From assembly GCA_029240795.1 (NCBI GenBank), contig JARDZP010000004.1, forward strand, positions 1-55,887: 55,887 nucleotides of DNA, in the 5' to 3' direction. Made by a program: the position numbers and the translations under genes. Below are positions 16,642 through 27,035 of this stretch, in pieces. Source of the DNA: Haloplasmataceae bacterium. Lineage in GTDB: Bacteria; Bacillota_I; Bacilli_A; Haloplasmatales; Haloplasmataceae. The notes under the pieces were generated by a model, which saw nothing but the letters and a program-made list of their open reading frames with translations, did not search any database and was not told the origin of the DNA. Position 1 is the first letter of the stretch. Each line of letters begins with the position of its first letter.

Positions 16642-17895
16642 CTATACTTTTTTACTTATATTTTTACCAGCAACATAACCACTACTCCAAGCCCATTGTA
16701 GATTGAATCCACCACAATCGCCATCGACATCAAGAACCTCTCCTGAAAAAAATAAATTCTTTACAAGTCTTGATTCAAGAGAATAATCCTCAACATCTAG
16801 CGTATCTACACCACCGATAGTTGTTTGCGCAAATTTAAGTCCATTTGTATCTATACATTTAAATTCCCATTGTTTTAATAATTTACAAAAATTTTTAATT
16901 TCACTATTTTTTAACATGTCACAAGTTTTGTGAATATCGTCAATTCCACAATCTTTTAATAATACAGGTAATAATTTTTTATGAATAATACTTGTTAAAG
17001 CGTTAAATACACTTCGATAGCTAAAAATACTAAAATGACTAACATAGAATTCATAAACTTCTTCAAATGTTTTCTCAGGAAATATGTCTAAAATAATTTT
17101 TACATCTTGCTTCTTCTCTACACCCACAGAGGCATGACGGCTGATTTGGAGAATCGCAGGTCCTGAAATACCATAATCTGTAAATAAAACCTCATTAAAA
17201 TCTTCTCTCGCCATTTTACCATTTACGTACACTTTTGCTAGGGCATCAAATCTAACCCCAGAAATGGCCTTTAAATGTGCGTAGTCAAGTTTCAATTGTA
17301 CGATAGAAGGTATGGGCTTAATGATTTTATGACCAAGCTTTTTTAAGATTTCTTGAATTGAAGCATCACTTCCCGTTTCAGGTGCAGCTGCTCCTCCACA
17401 TGATACCAAAACTTTATTGGCGCTAAATAATTTATTATTTTCATTATTAGTTTCAATTAAGAATGTGTTTTGTTTTTGCTTTTTTAAATCAATTACCTTA
17501 CTATCTAAATAAACTGGAATCTTTCTTTCATCGATATTTAAACGTAATATATCAATCACACTTGAGGCTTGTAGCGATTGAGGATACATCTTACCTCTTT
17601 CTAATTCTACAAGTTGTAAACCAAATGTATAAAATAAATTTATAGTATCTTCAACGGTTAATTGATCTAGAACTTTTGTATAAAAGCCTTCATTAGAACT
17701 ATGAAAAGTATCATAAGGAGGATTAATATTATTGTTAGTAAAATTACATCTTCCATTTCCTGTTGTTAAAATTTTTCGCGCAACACGATTACCACCCTCA
17801 ACAATGGCTACATCTGCTCCATGATCTTTCGCAATAATTGCAGCTAATAAGCCTGAAGCTCCCCCACCAATGACTAATATATCGTGAAATATCAT
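16642..17895 (-). CDS. HI0933/BaiN-type FAD-dependent oxidoreductase
   Basis: 417 residues. The dinucleotide-binding motif DILVIGGGASGLLAAI is at the N terminus, followed by the family signature ARKILTTGNGRCNFTN. Internal landmarks are VSCGGAAAPETGSDAS and the C-terminal GGVDTLDVE...FSGEVLDVDGDCGGFNLQWAWSSGYVAG. Members bind FAD; enzymatic roles are mostly unknown, with BaiN in bile-acid dehydroxylation being one report. The ATG overlaps the end of the ankyrin gene by four bases and has GAGGT in front, so translation is coupled. Confidence 0.92.
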   Translation of the reverse strand: MIFHDILVIGGGASGLLAAIIAKDHGADVAIVEGGNRVARKILTTGNGRCNFTNNNINPPYDTFHSSNEGFYTKVLDQLTVEDTINLFYTFGLQLVELERGKMYPQSLQASSVIDILRLNIDERKIPVYLDSKVIDLKKQKQNTFLIETNNENNKLFSANKVLVSCGGAAAPETGSDASIQEILKKLGHKIIKPIPSIVQLKLDYAHLKAISGVRFDALAKVYVNGKMAREDFNEVLFTDYGISGPAILQISRHASVGVEKKQDVKIILDIFPEKTFEEVYEFYVSHFSIFSYRSVFNALTSIIHKKLLPVLLKDCGIDDIHKTCDMLKNSEIKNFCKLLKQWEFKCIDTNGLKFAQTTIGGVDTLDVEDYSLESRLVKNLFFSGEVLDVDGDCGGFNLQWAWSSGYVAGKNISKKV

Positions 17896-19595
17896 TTTTT
17901 TACCTCATTATTCTGTTCAAATTTTCTAATTAACTTACCTATTTCTAATTCATTATTATCAAGTGCATAAAAAATAGTTGCTTTGCCATATTTATCACTT
18001 AATTTAGAATTAGCACCGCATCTTAATAATGCTTCCACTACTGTTATGTTTTTAATTTGAATCGCATGCATTAACGCTGTTAACCCATTATCGTCAGCAA
18101 GATCAACTTCAAATTTGTCAAAATTGGAATCAAAGATTTTCGCTACAAACTTTATTTTATGCAAATTTAATGCAATCATTAAAATAGACATACCTTCAGT
18201 ATATTTTATATTTAAATCGGCACCATTATTTAATAACAATGTAAATAATTCAAGATTATCATCTCTTAATGCATGTAATAATAAAGTATTTTTATCTTGG
18301 TCAACTGTATTTAATTCAGCTCTTCCTGAACTAATCACTTTATATAATGTATCTAAATCATTATTTTCATAAGATAACATTAAAGCAGTTTTTCCTTCTT
18401 TATTAACAATATTCAAATCAGTATATTGATAATTTATTAATTTATCAACAATCGCAGTTTGTTTATTAATGATCGCATTCATTAACAAGGTATTTCCAAA
18501 AATATCTTGTATATTCACATCAACATGATAATCTAACAACTCATTAAAAATTGTATTAAATTCAGCTTTTATATGGTCAATAATATTATCATTATTTAAT
18601 TGTTCTAAGACAATAAACAAAATGGTTTTATTATCTGGATCACATAAATTTAAATCGCAACCTAAAATAAGAATTTTTTGGGCATATAGAAATTGTCCCA
18701 TTTCTACACAGTACATTAATAACGATTTTCCACGATAATCTAAGCTATTTAACATTCTTTCATTTCGAATAATCATATCAAAAATAGGGTCACTTTGATA
18801 TTTAATTGATCCATATGCTATTAAAAAAGGGATGTTAAAATGCGAATAATCTTCTACTTCTGCATACTCTTCTAATAATTCAATTAAACGAACTTCATTT
18901 TCAATCTCAAATAATTTACCAATTATCTCGCATAATTTACTGATTAGTAAATCTTCAATGTGTAGTTCTTTTGCGATATCTAAACATGTTTGATGTCGAT
19001 AATTTTTAATAAAGATATCTGCTCCTAAATCAATTAATTTTAGTGCAAATTCTAAATCGGACTTTATTACCGCAAGATGTAATATTGTATTACCATCTTT
19101 ATCAAGATGATTTATATAAACCTTATTTCGTATTAAGTATTGAACAAGCTCTTTACGACCTTTTTTATAAGCAAAAATAGTTGTATTTTCGCCTTTATTA
19201 TTGTATGCTTTTACATCAACATCTTTACTTACCAATAAATCAAAAAAATCTCCATTTACATTTTCGATTGCATAAAATAAAGCCGTTTCACGATTAACAT
19301 CACTAGTATCCAGTTTGATATCACTTTCCAATAATTTTTTAAACATTGAATAGTTATCATATTTAATCGCAATCATTAAATAAGTTTGTCCAAATCGATT
19401 AACTCGATTTAAATTAGGACTATATGTGATAGCCGCTTCTGCAATTATATTTTTTTGATTTTTAATACTTTTTTCAATTAAATCTTCATCATCTTTAAAA
19501 ACATCTTCTAATTCAATATTTTTTGTATCTAAATAAAATACTAATTTAGGATCATCATCTTCAAACATCTTTTTTATTTTTTTATGCATAAACAT
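17892..19595 (-). CDS. ankyrin-repeat protein
   Basis: 567 residues made up almost wholly of ankyrin repeats, about ten or more. Clear copies: RFGQTYLMIAIKYDNYSMFKKLL (from about 89), DGNTILHLAVIKSDLEFALKLIDLGAD (about 168), DNKTILFIVLEQL, FGNTLLMNAIINKQ, DKNTLLLHALRDDNLELFTLLLNNGAD, NGLTALMHAIQIKNITVVEALLRCGA. There is no signal peptide, so it is probably a cytoplasmic protein-binding scaffold. ATG has AGGAG eight bases upstream. It forms an operon with the overlapping flavoprotein gene downstream. Confidence 0.9.
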   Translation of the reverse strand: MFMHKKIKKMFEDDDPKLVFYLDTKNIELEDVFKDDEDLIEKSIKNQKNIIAEAAITYSPNLNRVNRFGQTYLMIAIKYDNYSMFKKLLESDIKLDTSDVNRETALFYAIENVNGDFFDLLVSKDVDVKAYNNKGENTTIFAYKKGRKELVQYLIRNKVYINHLDKDGNTILHLAVIKSDLEFALKLIDLGADIFIKNYRHQTCLDIAKELHIEDLLISKLCEIIGKLFEIENEVRLIELLEEYAEVEDYSHFNIPFLIAYGSIKYQSDPIFDMIIRNERMLNSLDYRGKSLLMYCVEMGQFLYAQKILILGCDLNLCDPDNKTILFIVLEQLNNDNIIDHIKAEFNTIFNELLDYHVDVNIQDIFGNTLLMNAIINKQTAIVDKLINYQYTDLNIVNKEGKTALMLSYENNDLDTLYKVISSGRAELNTVDQDKNTLLLHALRDDNLELFTLLLNNGADLNIKYTEGMSILMIALNLHKIKFVAKIFDSNFDKFEVDLADDNGLTALMHAIQIKNITVVEALLRCGANSKLSDKYGKATIFYALDNNELEIGKLIRKFEQNNEVKK

Positions 19596-19695
19596 TTTAT
19601 CATCTCCTCAAATCAACAATATATACTTATAACTAATTTTACTTATGATTTAAGCCGAAATCAATAGAAATTACATGAAAATTGTAGAAATATAG

Positions 19696-19723
19696 AAAAC
19701 TGTAAGGAAATCCTTACAGTTTT
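19696..19723 (-). terminator. terminator of DUF3137-like gene
   Basis: 13-bp perfect stem AAAACTGTAAGGA/TCCTTACAGTTTT with a two-base loop, overlapping the stop codon. Confidence 0.8.
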
Positions 19724-20651
19724 AACTATTAAGTGCATTAATAATTGCTCTTATTATTCTTTGTTCATTTTTAAAATCAGACATTAAGCTATCAAATGTA
19801 ACTTTGTTTGTCTTATTTAAATTAATTAAATCCTCAAACTCTTCAATCACAATATGTAATTTATTTTGATTAATATAAATTGCCATTATTTCACTATACA
19901 CAACATAATCATCATTTAATACTTTCATCATTTTTTCATTAACAAATCTTCTACTAAATTTTAAATCTTTAATAAATATTTGTAAATTATTATCAGGATT
20001 AAGTTCGAATTTCTTTGTTAGATCATATTTATAATAATTTCTTAATAAACTACTCTCATAATTATCAAAATTATCAATTTTATAAATAGCCTCACATGGA
20101 TATTCTTTCCTTAGATCAATAATATACCAATGATAATTAGTATCTTTTTTAATACTACAGTTGAAAACTTTTAACCCAACCGTATCATACTCCACTAAAT
20201 CATCAAACATAACTTCATCAAAAGTAAATTTACATCCCTCAATAACTCCCTCATAATGAAAATATGAAAAGTATTTAGCATAATTATTAAACAATTCGAT
20301 TTGATCAACATCAACACATTTTAAAGTTAATTCATCATTATAAACTATGGTTGGGTTATCTTCGACCAATAGTTGTGGAACTATTTTATCTTGAAAATAT
20401 TCATTCATATCGTTATAAATACTCTTAATTCTTAATGTGATTTTAAAATCAAATATGTAGTCTACTACAATTAAAAAGATAATCACAAGTAAAACAATAA
20501 GTGATTTACTTTGTAATGAATTTGTTAATAATATTAAAATAACCAGAAGTGAACATATTGAGATTAAAGGTATGACCCAAGCTAATAACTCTAACTTACG
20601 TTTTTGACTTAATAACTTTTTTATTTTCTCATCTTTTGGGAACTTTCTCAC
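19722..20651 (-). CDS. DUF3137-like membrane protein
   Basis: 309 residues. Two membrane helices (about 22-45 and 48-68) are followed by a soluble part with the block YFSYFHYEGVIEGCKFTFDEV (about 140-160), which resembles DUF3137 proteins common in low-GC bacteria. GTG start at 20651 with GGGTGA six bases before it. The gene sits alone, 27 nt from the M42 peptidase gene, which lies upstream on the same strand and may share its transcript. Function unknown. Confidence 0.6.
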   Translation of the reverse strand: MRKFPKDEKIKKLLSQKRKLELLAWVIPLISICSLLVILILLTNSLQSKSLIVLLVIIFLIVVDYIFDFKITLRIKSIYNDMNEYFQDKIVPQLLVEDNPTIVYNDELTLKCVDVDQIELFNNYAKYFSYFHYEGVIEGCKFTFDEVMFDDLVEYDTVGLKVFNCSIKKDTNYHWYIIDLRKEYPCEAIYKIDNFDNYESSLLRNYYKYDLTKKFELNPDNNLQIFIKDLKFSRRFVNEKMMKVLNDDYVVYSEIMAIYINQNKLHIVIEEFEDLINLNKTNKVTFDSLMSDFKNEQRIIRAIINALNS

Positions 20652-20678
20652 CCTTAATCACCCACAAACCAATTTATT

Positions 20679-21710
20679 TTATTCTGTTAAATAACTTGCT
20701 AATAACTTTATTGCGTTTTCACAAGCATCATAATGTGTTCTTTCCATTCCATGTGACGCATGAACTCCTGGACCGATTAAAGCAGCTTTAATGTCATTTC
20801 CTCCCCTTAAAGCAGCTGAAGCGTCACTTCCATAGTATGGATAGATATCTACTGCGAAATTAAGGTTTGTTTTTTTCGCTATTTCAATCAGTTTTGAAGT
20901 GAGTTGATAATCATATGGTCCTGACGAATCTTTCGCACAGATAGAAACATCGTATTCAGTACAAGCTAAATCTTTACCGATACAACCCATATCTACTGCG
21001 ATTAACTCTTTTATATCATTAGGAATATAAGCTGCCCCATGTCCTACTTCTTCATAAGTAGAAATAATAAATTTAATTGTATTATTTAATTCTAGATTAC
21101 TTTCTTTTATTGCTTTTATTAAAGTAAAAATAATCGCAACAGAAATTTTATCATCAATATGACGTGATTTTATAAAGCCATTTTCAGTTATAATAGTTTT
21201 AGGATCAATTGCGATTACATCGCCATTATTTATACCTAATGCAGTGACATCACTACTACTTGCGACTCTTTCATCTAATCGAATCATTAATTCATCAAAA
21301 TTACTCCCTTTTTTAGAAGCATCATCATAGACATGTGATGAATAAGATGTTGTTAGAATCGTACCTTGATATGATTTGTTATCACGAGTAAATACAGTAC
21401 AGTACTCACCAATTAATGAATTAGATTGGTTTCCGCCAATTGTTGTAATATTTAACGTACCATTCCCGTTAATTGAACGAACCATTAAACCTAAAGTATC
21501 TACATGGGCTGATAGTCCAACAACATAGTCATCATGATTACCTTTAATTTCGATAATCGCGTTGCCTTTATTAGTTCTTTTAAAATCTAAATTCAAAGCT
21601 TTAGCGTAATTTTCTACCTTATCTATAATATGATGACAGTATCCACTAGGGCTAGGAGTTGTTAATAAATCTTTTGCCAAATTTAAAAAATATTGTTTAT
21701 CAATGTTCAT
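20679..21710 (-). CDS. M42 family metallo-aminopeptidase
   Basis: 343 residues, cytoplasmic. Metal ligands of the family are visible: His in SAHVDTLG, Asp in RHIDDKIS, the catalytic Glu-Glu in STYEEVGHGA, Asp in AVDMGCIG and His in GMERTH near the C terminus. FrvX/glutamyl-aminopeptidase-like. The ATG at 21710 is chosen because GGAG lies eight bases upstream; the frame extends 18 codons further with no ribosome binding site. Confidence 0.9.
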   Translation of the reverse strand: MNIDKQYFLNLAKDLLTTPSPSGYCHHIIDKVENYAKALNLDFKRTNKGNAIIEIKGNHDDYVVGLSAHVDTLGLMVRSINGNGTLNITTIGGNQSNSLIGEYCTVFTRDNKSYQGTILTTSYSSHVYDDASKKGSNFDELMIRLDERVASSSDVTALGINNGDVIAIDPKTIITENGFIKSRHIDDKISVAIIFTLIKAIKESNLELNNTIKFIISTYEEVGHGAAYIPNDIKELIAVDMGCIGKDLACTEYDVSICAKDSSGPYDYQLTSKLIEIAKKTNLNFAVDIYPYYGSDASAALRGGNDIKAALIGPGVHASHGMERTHYDACENAIKLLASYLTE

Positions 21711-21832
21711 AATCTTTACTCCATTCAAGTTAATATTTTTAGCAAGTAATTTAATTATATTCAAATTATAACAATTTGATACATAAAGTGTAATAATAAT
21801 TATTATATCATATCTAATTTTTTTTCAAATAA

Positions 21833-21857
21833 AAACTAGTGCGTTTAGCACTAGTTT
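21833..21857 (-). terminator. terminator of pyrR
   Basis: Stem AAACTAGTGC/GCACTAGTTT with a five-base loop and a T run on the minus strand. Confidence 0.85.
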
Positions 21858-22386
21858 AATCCAATTTTATAATATATACTCCATCTTTACCATCTTTTTC
21901 TAATAAAGATACAAACACTTTTTCATTTTTTGATGTAGGAATGTTTTTTCCTACATAATCACTACGAATAGGTAACTCACGATGTCCTCTATCGATTAGA
22001 GTCGCTAATTGAATTTCTTTAGCTCTACCATAGTCCATTATTGCGTCTAATGCTGCTCTCACAGAGCGTCCTGTGAATAAAACATCATCAACTAAAAGCA
22101 CTTTTTTGTTTTCAATGCTAAAATCAATTTTTGATGTATTAACATTTCTTTTAGCGTAATCATCGCGATATGATGTAATATCTAATTCACCAACGGGTAC
22201 TTCTACGCCTTCAATATCAAAGATGCTTTTTGCGATTCTTTGCGCAATATAAATCCCTTTTGTTTTAATACCAATAATTACTAAATCATCTGTACCTTTA
22301 TTATGCTCTAATATTTCATGCGAAATTCTTCGTAAAGTTCTGGCTAGTGTTTGAGTATCAATAATTTCTTTATAGTTATCATCCAT
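21856..22386 (-). CDS. pyrR: PyrR (pyr regulator / uracil phosphoribosyltransferase)
   Basis: 176 residues. The PRPP-binding loop [19 protein letters not shown] (about 93-111) and the PyrR-typical [20 protein letters not shown] and [23 protein letters not shown] are present. In relatives it binds pyr mRNA to cause attenuation and has weak UPRTase activity. No pyrimidine gene or pyr-type leader is seen nearby, so it must act elsewhere. The start overlaps the ribosome binding region of the LtaS-like gene end: GGTGG upstream of the ATG lies at the upstream stop codon, implying coupling. Confidence 0.93.
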   Translation of the reverse strand: MDDNYKEIIDTQTLARTLRRISHEILEHNKGTDDLVIIGIKTKGIYIAQRIAKSIFDIEGVEVPVGELDITSYRDDYAKRNVNTSKIDFSIENKKVLLVDDVLFTGRSVRAALDAIMDYGRAKEIQLATLIDRGHRELPIRSDYVGKNIPTSKNEKVFVSLLEKDGKDGVYIIKLD

Positions 22387-22389
22387 TAA

Positions 22390-24432
22390 TTATCCACCAT
22401 ATCCAAAATAAAATGATATTTTACTTTTTTGTATTTCATGATATTTTAATAAATTATTTCGATTTATTAGATTCGAAATAGTTACAATTTTTTCTGCTTC
22501 TAGATTTAGTTCTTCAATGTAATAAGTTATAAATTGATCAAATTCAAAGTCTACTTTTTCATCAATATTTTCTTCTACATAGCGAAGAAATTCATCATAC
22601 ATAAGTTCTTCATCATATATATAATATTCATTACGATATAAATCATAATAAACTTTACCGTCAGTCCAGTCACCATTAACAAATGGTACAAAGTTTTCTT
22701 CAATTGAAAAAATATCTCGACCTAATGCAAATTCATTATAAATACCTAACATGTTTTGTAAAGTTGGTCCTGCATCCATCATTCCCATAGCTTGATCCAC
22801 AACTACTGGTTCTTCTATATCGTTACTCCAAATAATAAATGGAACTTTTTGTTTTGCTTTATATTCAACATTAGTCATTTCCTCAACACCATAGAAAAAT
22901 TCCATTTCTTCTTTATCTAATTTGGCAGGATGATCACCATATAACACGATAATCGTATCATCTAATATTCCTCTGGCTTCTAGTTCTTTCTTAAATTCTC
23001 CGAAAGCCCAGTCAGCGTAATGTACAGATTTTAAGTAGCCACATAAATCAGGATATTCTATGTCTTCGCCACAATCAAAACTTGTCTCATTGCCATATTC
23101 ATCAATTGTTACATATTTATCAAATTTATCAAAGGGCACATGATTGGTTAGTGTGATCATTTTAGTATAAAACTTAGTTTCAAATGAGTCTATAATATCA
23201 ACAGATTTATTAAAAAAATCTAAATCGTTAATACCTAACCCTATTATTTGTTCTTCAGTAGGTTGATATGTATTATTTTTTTCATAAAAATAATCATACC
23301 CTAGATGTGGATACACTAAATTACGATTCCAATATGTACCGTCATTACCGTGCATAACAGACGTATAGTATCCCTCTTCTCTTAATAATTGCGGTGTTGA
23401 ATTATATTTATTATTAAAGTGTGTTAAAAAGATTGTGCCATTATTAACAGGTAATAAAGAGGTATCAAATACAAATTCTGTATCAGATGATGTTCCAATA
23501 CTTTCTTGAGAATAAAAATTACTAAAATAGAAACCTTCATTCGCTAAGGCACTAAAGTTAGGTGTAATATCTTGACCATTAAATCGACTATTTATTAAAA
23601 ATTGTTCCACACTCTCAGCATGAATCACAATTACATTTTTATCTTTAAAAATACCTGAATATTTATTCTGTTCATTATCTTTATTTTTTTCTTTAAAGAA
23701 ATCTAAAAATTTTTGATAATCATAATCGTTAGTTTCTGGTTCAAAGAAAATACTAATTGAACGGATTGAATCAGCAATATGATAATTATAAATCCCAAAA
23801 TTTTCAACGACTGTTGGACGATTCCATAAATTAAAGAATTGGGTAAAATTCTTTGGAGATAATGAAACTAGTCCGATAATAGTTGTGAGCAAAGCCATTT
23901 TCAAGTATGAGTTCCTATACTCACGAGATACCTTATCAGAATATAACTTTGACTTATCTTTTCTAAAATGAATTAAAAATAAAATGAGTAGACAGGCAAA
24001 AACGAACCAATAAACAAAATCAAAGACATTTACTTGAGCAAGGGCAACATCCGATACATCAGCAAATAAACGTACTTGTTTCATTAAAGATAATGATAAA
24101 AAGTTTTGATAATGACGATAATATAATATATTACCATATGTTAATAAGAAGGTTAAAAAAGATATTACAAAGTAATAATATAATTTTGCTTTTGTACTTT
24201 TATATCTAAAACTAATCGCTACAAACAAAAAGATCCAATTTAAGTTTAAAGCAATTGATTTTATATTCAGTAATCTCATATCAGAAGTAATTTTTAATAT
24301 AGCGTTTGGTATAATTAAACTTATTATAAAAATAAGTAACATTTTATCTTTAGATAATATAGATAAACATGACTTAATTAACCCCAAGATTGATGAAAAT
24401 ATATATTTAATTTTATTTAGTACCCTTATCAT
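22390..24432 (-). CDS. LtaS-like lipoteichoic acid synthase family protein
   Basis: 680 residues. About five membrane helices (1-180) are followed by an extracellular sulfatase-fold domain. The metal/catalytic blocks are NVIVIHAESVEQFL (Glu), GTSSDTEFVFDTSLLPV with the catalytic Thr, HGNDGTYWNRN and YGDHPAKL. Known enzymes polymerise glycerol phosphate from phosphatidylglycerol onto a glycolipid anchor; others of the family transfer phospho-groups to different glycans. ATG at 24432 with AAGGTGG in front is preferred over the GTG at 24441. Operon with pyrR. Confidence 0.88.
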   Translation of the reverse strand: MIRVLNKIKYIFSSILGLIKSCLSILSKDKMLLIFIISLIIPNAILKITSDMRLLNIKSIALNLNWIFLFVAISFRYKSTKAKLYYYFVISFLTFLLTYGNILYYRHYQNFLSLSLMKQVRLFADVSDVALAQVNVFDFVYWFVFACLLILFLIHFRKDKSKLYSDKVSREYRNSYLKMALLTTIIGLVSLSPKNFTQFFNLWNRPTVVENFGIYNYHIADSIRSISIFFEPETNDYDYQKFLDFFKEKNKDNEQNKYSGIFKDKNVIVIHAESVEQFLINSRFNGQDITPNFSALANEGFYFSNFYSQESIGTSSDTEFVFDTSLLPVNNGTIFLTHFNNKYNSTPQLLREEGYYTSVMHGNDGTYWNRNLVYPHLGYDYFYEKNNTYQPTEEQIIGLGINDLDFFNKSVDIIDSFETKFYTKMITLTNHVPFDKFDKYVTIDEYGNETSFDCGEDIEYPDLCGYLKSVHYADWAFGEFKKELEARGILDDTIIVLYGDHPAKLDKEEMEFFYGVEEMTNVEYKAKQKVPFIIWSNDIEEPVVVDQAMGMMDAGPTLQNMLGIYNEFALGRDIFSIEENFVPFVNGDWTDGKVYYDLYRNEYYIYDEELMYDEFLRYVEENIDEKVDFEFDQFITYYIEELNLEAEKIVTISNLINRNNLLKYHEIQKSKISFYFGYGG

Positions 24433-24575
24433 ATTTACCACCTTTTCTTTTACTTTATATTTTACTATTTACAAATATATTAATCCACTATAGAATTATA
24501 TCAAATAAATCAAAATTTTTAAATCATTTTTCGTAAATTCACATAATTTTACTTAAAAAATAAAGGATGAGTAGC

Positions 24576-26255
24576 ATGAAAACATTATTAGTTGCGATAA
24601 ACGCAAAATATATCCATACAAATTTAGCAGTCAGATATCTATATACCTATTGTAACAAACAATTTGTCATAGATTTTGTAGAATTTTCCATTAAAGACCA
24701 ACTAGAAAATATTATTGATTCAATTATTAATTCCAACGCCAAAATAATCGCATTTAGTTGTTATATTTGGAATATTGAATATATTAAAGATATTATCACT
24801 AATCTTAAACTAAGGGATTCCGAATTAATCATCATCTTAGGAGGACCCGAAGTTTCCTATGAGCCAAAGTATTTCTTAGAGTCATTTCCCGTTAACTATA
24901 TTATTTCAGGAGAAGGAGAATATCCCTTTTATTTGCTTTTAAGTTATTTACATAAACAGGTTGAAATTACAGAAGTTCCACAGTTACACTATAGAGAAGG
25001 TAATTTTATAGTAACTAATCAAGATGAATATGTGATGGACTTAGATGATTTACCTAGTCCATATCGTCTTGAAAGAGACAATGAACATCTTAGTCATCGA
25101 ATCCAATACGTTGAATCAAGTAGAGGTTGTCCATTTCAATGTAGCTATTGTTTAGCATCCTTAGAAAAAAACGTCCGCTTTTTTGATATTGAAAAGGTAA
25201 AGGATGAGATTCGTTATTTAATGAATCATGGAGCTAAAGTTTTTAAATTTCTAGATCGTACATTTAATATTCGAAAAACCTATGCGATTGATATGTTTAA
25301 TTTTATTATAAAGGAGCATCATGAAAACTGTGTTTTTCAATTTGAAATTACCTCAGATTTGTTAGATGAAGAAGTCATTCATTATTTAAATCAAAATGCA
25401 CCTAAGGGGTTAATTCGTTTTGAAATTGGTGTACAATCAACTAACGAGAACACCAATAAATTAATATTAAGGAAGCAAAATTTTCAAAAACTATCACGAA
25501 ATGTACTTTTAATCCAAGCGGGTAATAAAATCGATTTACATTTAGACTTAATCGCTGGACTACCAAAGGAAGATTATCTATCATTTATTAATACATTTAA
25601 TGAAGTCATCACTTTAAGACCTCAAGAATTACAACTTGGTTTCTTGAAGATGTTAAGAGGGACAAAAATAAGAATCGAAGCTGAAATTTACAATTACACT
25701 TTTCAAGAACATGCTCCTTATGAAATGATTAAGAATGATGTAATAAGTGAAGATGATATTAAGAACATTCATATTGCAGAAGATATGTTAGAAAAGTATT
25801 ACAACAGTCATCGATTTGATCAAACGATAAAATATATTTTAGATCATATCTATCAAACTAATAATTATCAATTTTTTGAAGAACTCGGCTTAAATTGGTA
25901 TGAACAATATAGCCCTATTAAATATCAATATCATGATTTGTGTACTCGCTTATTAGATTTTATGAAGACTAAAAACACAATAAATCAACTTACTTCTTTA
26001 GTTATCTATGACTATTTAAAAACCCAAAAAACAAAACCTAAAATATGGTTTGAAACAAACATGGATAAAAATGAACGTAATCAAGTATTTAAATACCTCA
26101 CAGAAAATAAACAAGAATTTAATTATGATCTTTTGTATCGTTACGCGTTTGTACATAAGTTAACAATTCATCCGAAAACATACCAAGAAGGACATTATTA
26201 TTTAGTTAAATTGTTCTCTCCACATAATAATAATATTTATATCATTGATTTATAA
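24576..26255 (+). CDS. B12-binding domain radical SAM protein (DUF4080)
   Basis: 559 residues. A cobalamin-binding Rossmann domain comes first (TLLVAINAKYIHTNLAVRYL; ILGGPEVSYEP; ISGEGEYPF). The radical SAM core follows with the 4Fe-4S motif RGCPFQCSYC (C-x3-C-x2-C, about residue 186), then a DUF4080 tail with a hydrophobic, tyrosine-rich C terminus. Family members are known in methylation and rearrangement chemistry; this substrate is unknown. ATG at 24576 follows AAAGGA; an upstream ATG at 24567 overlaps that site. Monocistronic. Confidence 0.9.
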   Translation: MKTLLVAINAKYIHTNLAVRYLYTYCNKQFVIDFVEFSIKDQLENIIDSIINSNAKIIAFSCYIWNIEYIKDIITNLKLRDSELIIILGGPEVSYEPKYFLESFPVNYIISGEGEYPFYLLLSYLHKQVEITEVPQLHYREGNFIVTNQDEYVMDLDDLPSPYRLERDNEHLSHRIQYVESSRGCPFQCSYCLASLEKNVRFFDIEKVKDEIRYLMNHGAKVFKFLDRTFNIRKTYAIDMFNFIIKEHHENCVFQFEITSDLLDEEVIHYLNQNAPKGLIRFEIGVQSTNENTNKLILRKQNFQKLSRNVLLIQAGNKIDLHLDLIAGLPKEDYLSFINTFNEVITLRPQELQLGFLKMLRGTKIRIEAEIYNYTFQEHAPYEMIKNDVISEDDIKNIHIAEDMLEKYYNSHRFDQTIKYILDHIYQTNNYQFFEELGLNWYEQYSPIKYQYHDLCTRLLDFMKTKNTINQLTSLVIYDYLKTQKTKPKIWFETNMDKNERNQVFKYLTENKQEFNYDLLYRYAFVHKLTIHPKTYQEGHYYLVKLFSPHNNNIYIIDL

Positions 26256-26272
26256 TAAAAAGCCAATGTAAG

Positions 26273-26297
26273 AAGATTGCACAATGCAGTCTTTTTT
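26273..26297. terminator. terminator between convergent genes
   Basis: 8-bp stem AAGATTGC/GCAGTCTT (one G-U pair), loop ACAAT, T run on the plus strand. Confidence 0.75.
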
Positions 26298-27030
26298 ATT
26301 TATCACAAAGAATATTCGTCGTAATAAAATCGACCTTACTATCAATGAAATATTGTCCTAATGCTGGATCATCAACAGTCCAAACATTTACTACTAAATT
26401 ATTTTTTTGACATAATTCAATTTGTTCTTTAGTTAATTTTCCGCGATTAACATCAATATCTAATTTATATGTGATGCATATGTTTAAAATCTCATCGGTT
26501 ATTTCGCCAAATAAGTATTGTAAACTTAGATCAGGATAGTTGTTTCTTAAATATAATAAATAATTTAGATTAAAAGAAATAAAAATTACTTTTTGATATA
26601 AATGATACTGTTTTACAAGTTCTACAACGCGATCTAAATCTAAATCATTTCTTACTGTTTTTATTTCGACAATTGGAACTAAATTAGATTTAGAACATAG
26701 TTCTAATAATTCATTTAATAAAGGAATCTTTACATTTACATAATTTTGAATATTGTTACCACTGATAATTTTCACTTCATTTAACTCTAAAGCGGTTAAA
26801 TCAGTAATGAGTTTGTTATTTCCTGTCATCCTTTCAAGTGTTGAATCATGAAAAACCGCAAAGTTACCATCTTTTAAAACATGGAAATCGCATTCAATAC
26901 CATAATATTTATTTTCTACAGCTAATTGAAAAGCTGGCATTGTATTTTCAGGAGCTAATCCACTTAATCCACGATGAGCTATGAGTTTCGTATTTTCATT
27001 ATTTAAATTTACACGAATCGTATTTAACAT
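26296..27030 (-). CDS. glycerophosphodiester phosphodiesterase (GDPD)
   Basis: 244 residues, cytoplasmic. Motifs: LIAHRGLSGLAPENTMPAF with the catalytic His, GIECDFHVLKDG (Glu/Asp metal ligands) and VFHDSTLERMTG (second His). Hydrolyses glycerophosphodiesters to sn-glycerol-3-phosphate and an alcohol. ATG with GGAAGG. Five bases after the YesL-type gene, so co-transcribed. The LtaS-like gene nearby raises a link to lipid or teichoic-acid turnover, which is inference. Confidence 0.92.
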   Translation of the reverse strand: MLNTIRVNLNNENTKLIAHRGLSGLAPENTMPAFQLAVENKYYGIECDFHVLKDGNFAVFHDSTLERMTGNNKLITDLTALELNEVKIISGNNIQNYVNVKIPLLNELLELCSKSNLVPIVEIKTVRNDLDLDRVVELVKQYHLYQKVIFISFNLNYLLYLRNNYPDLSLQYLFGEITDEILNICITYKLDIDVNRGKLTKEQIELCQKNNLVVNVWTVDDPALGQYFIDSKVDFITTNILCDK

Positions 27031-27035
27031 ATTTT

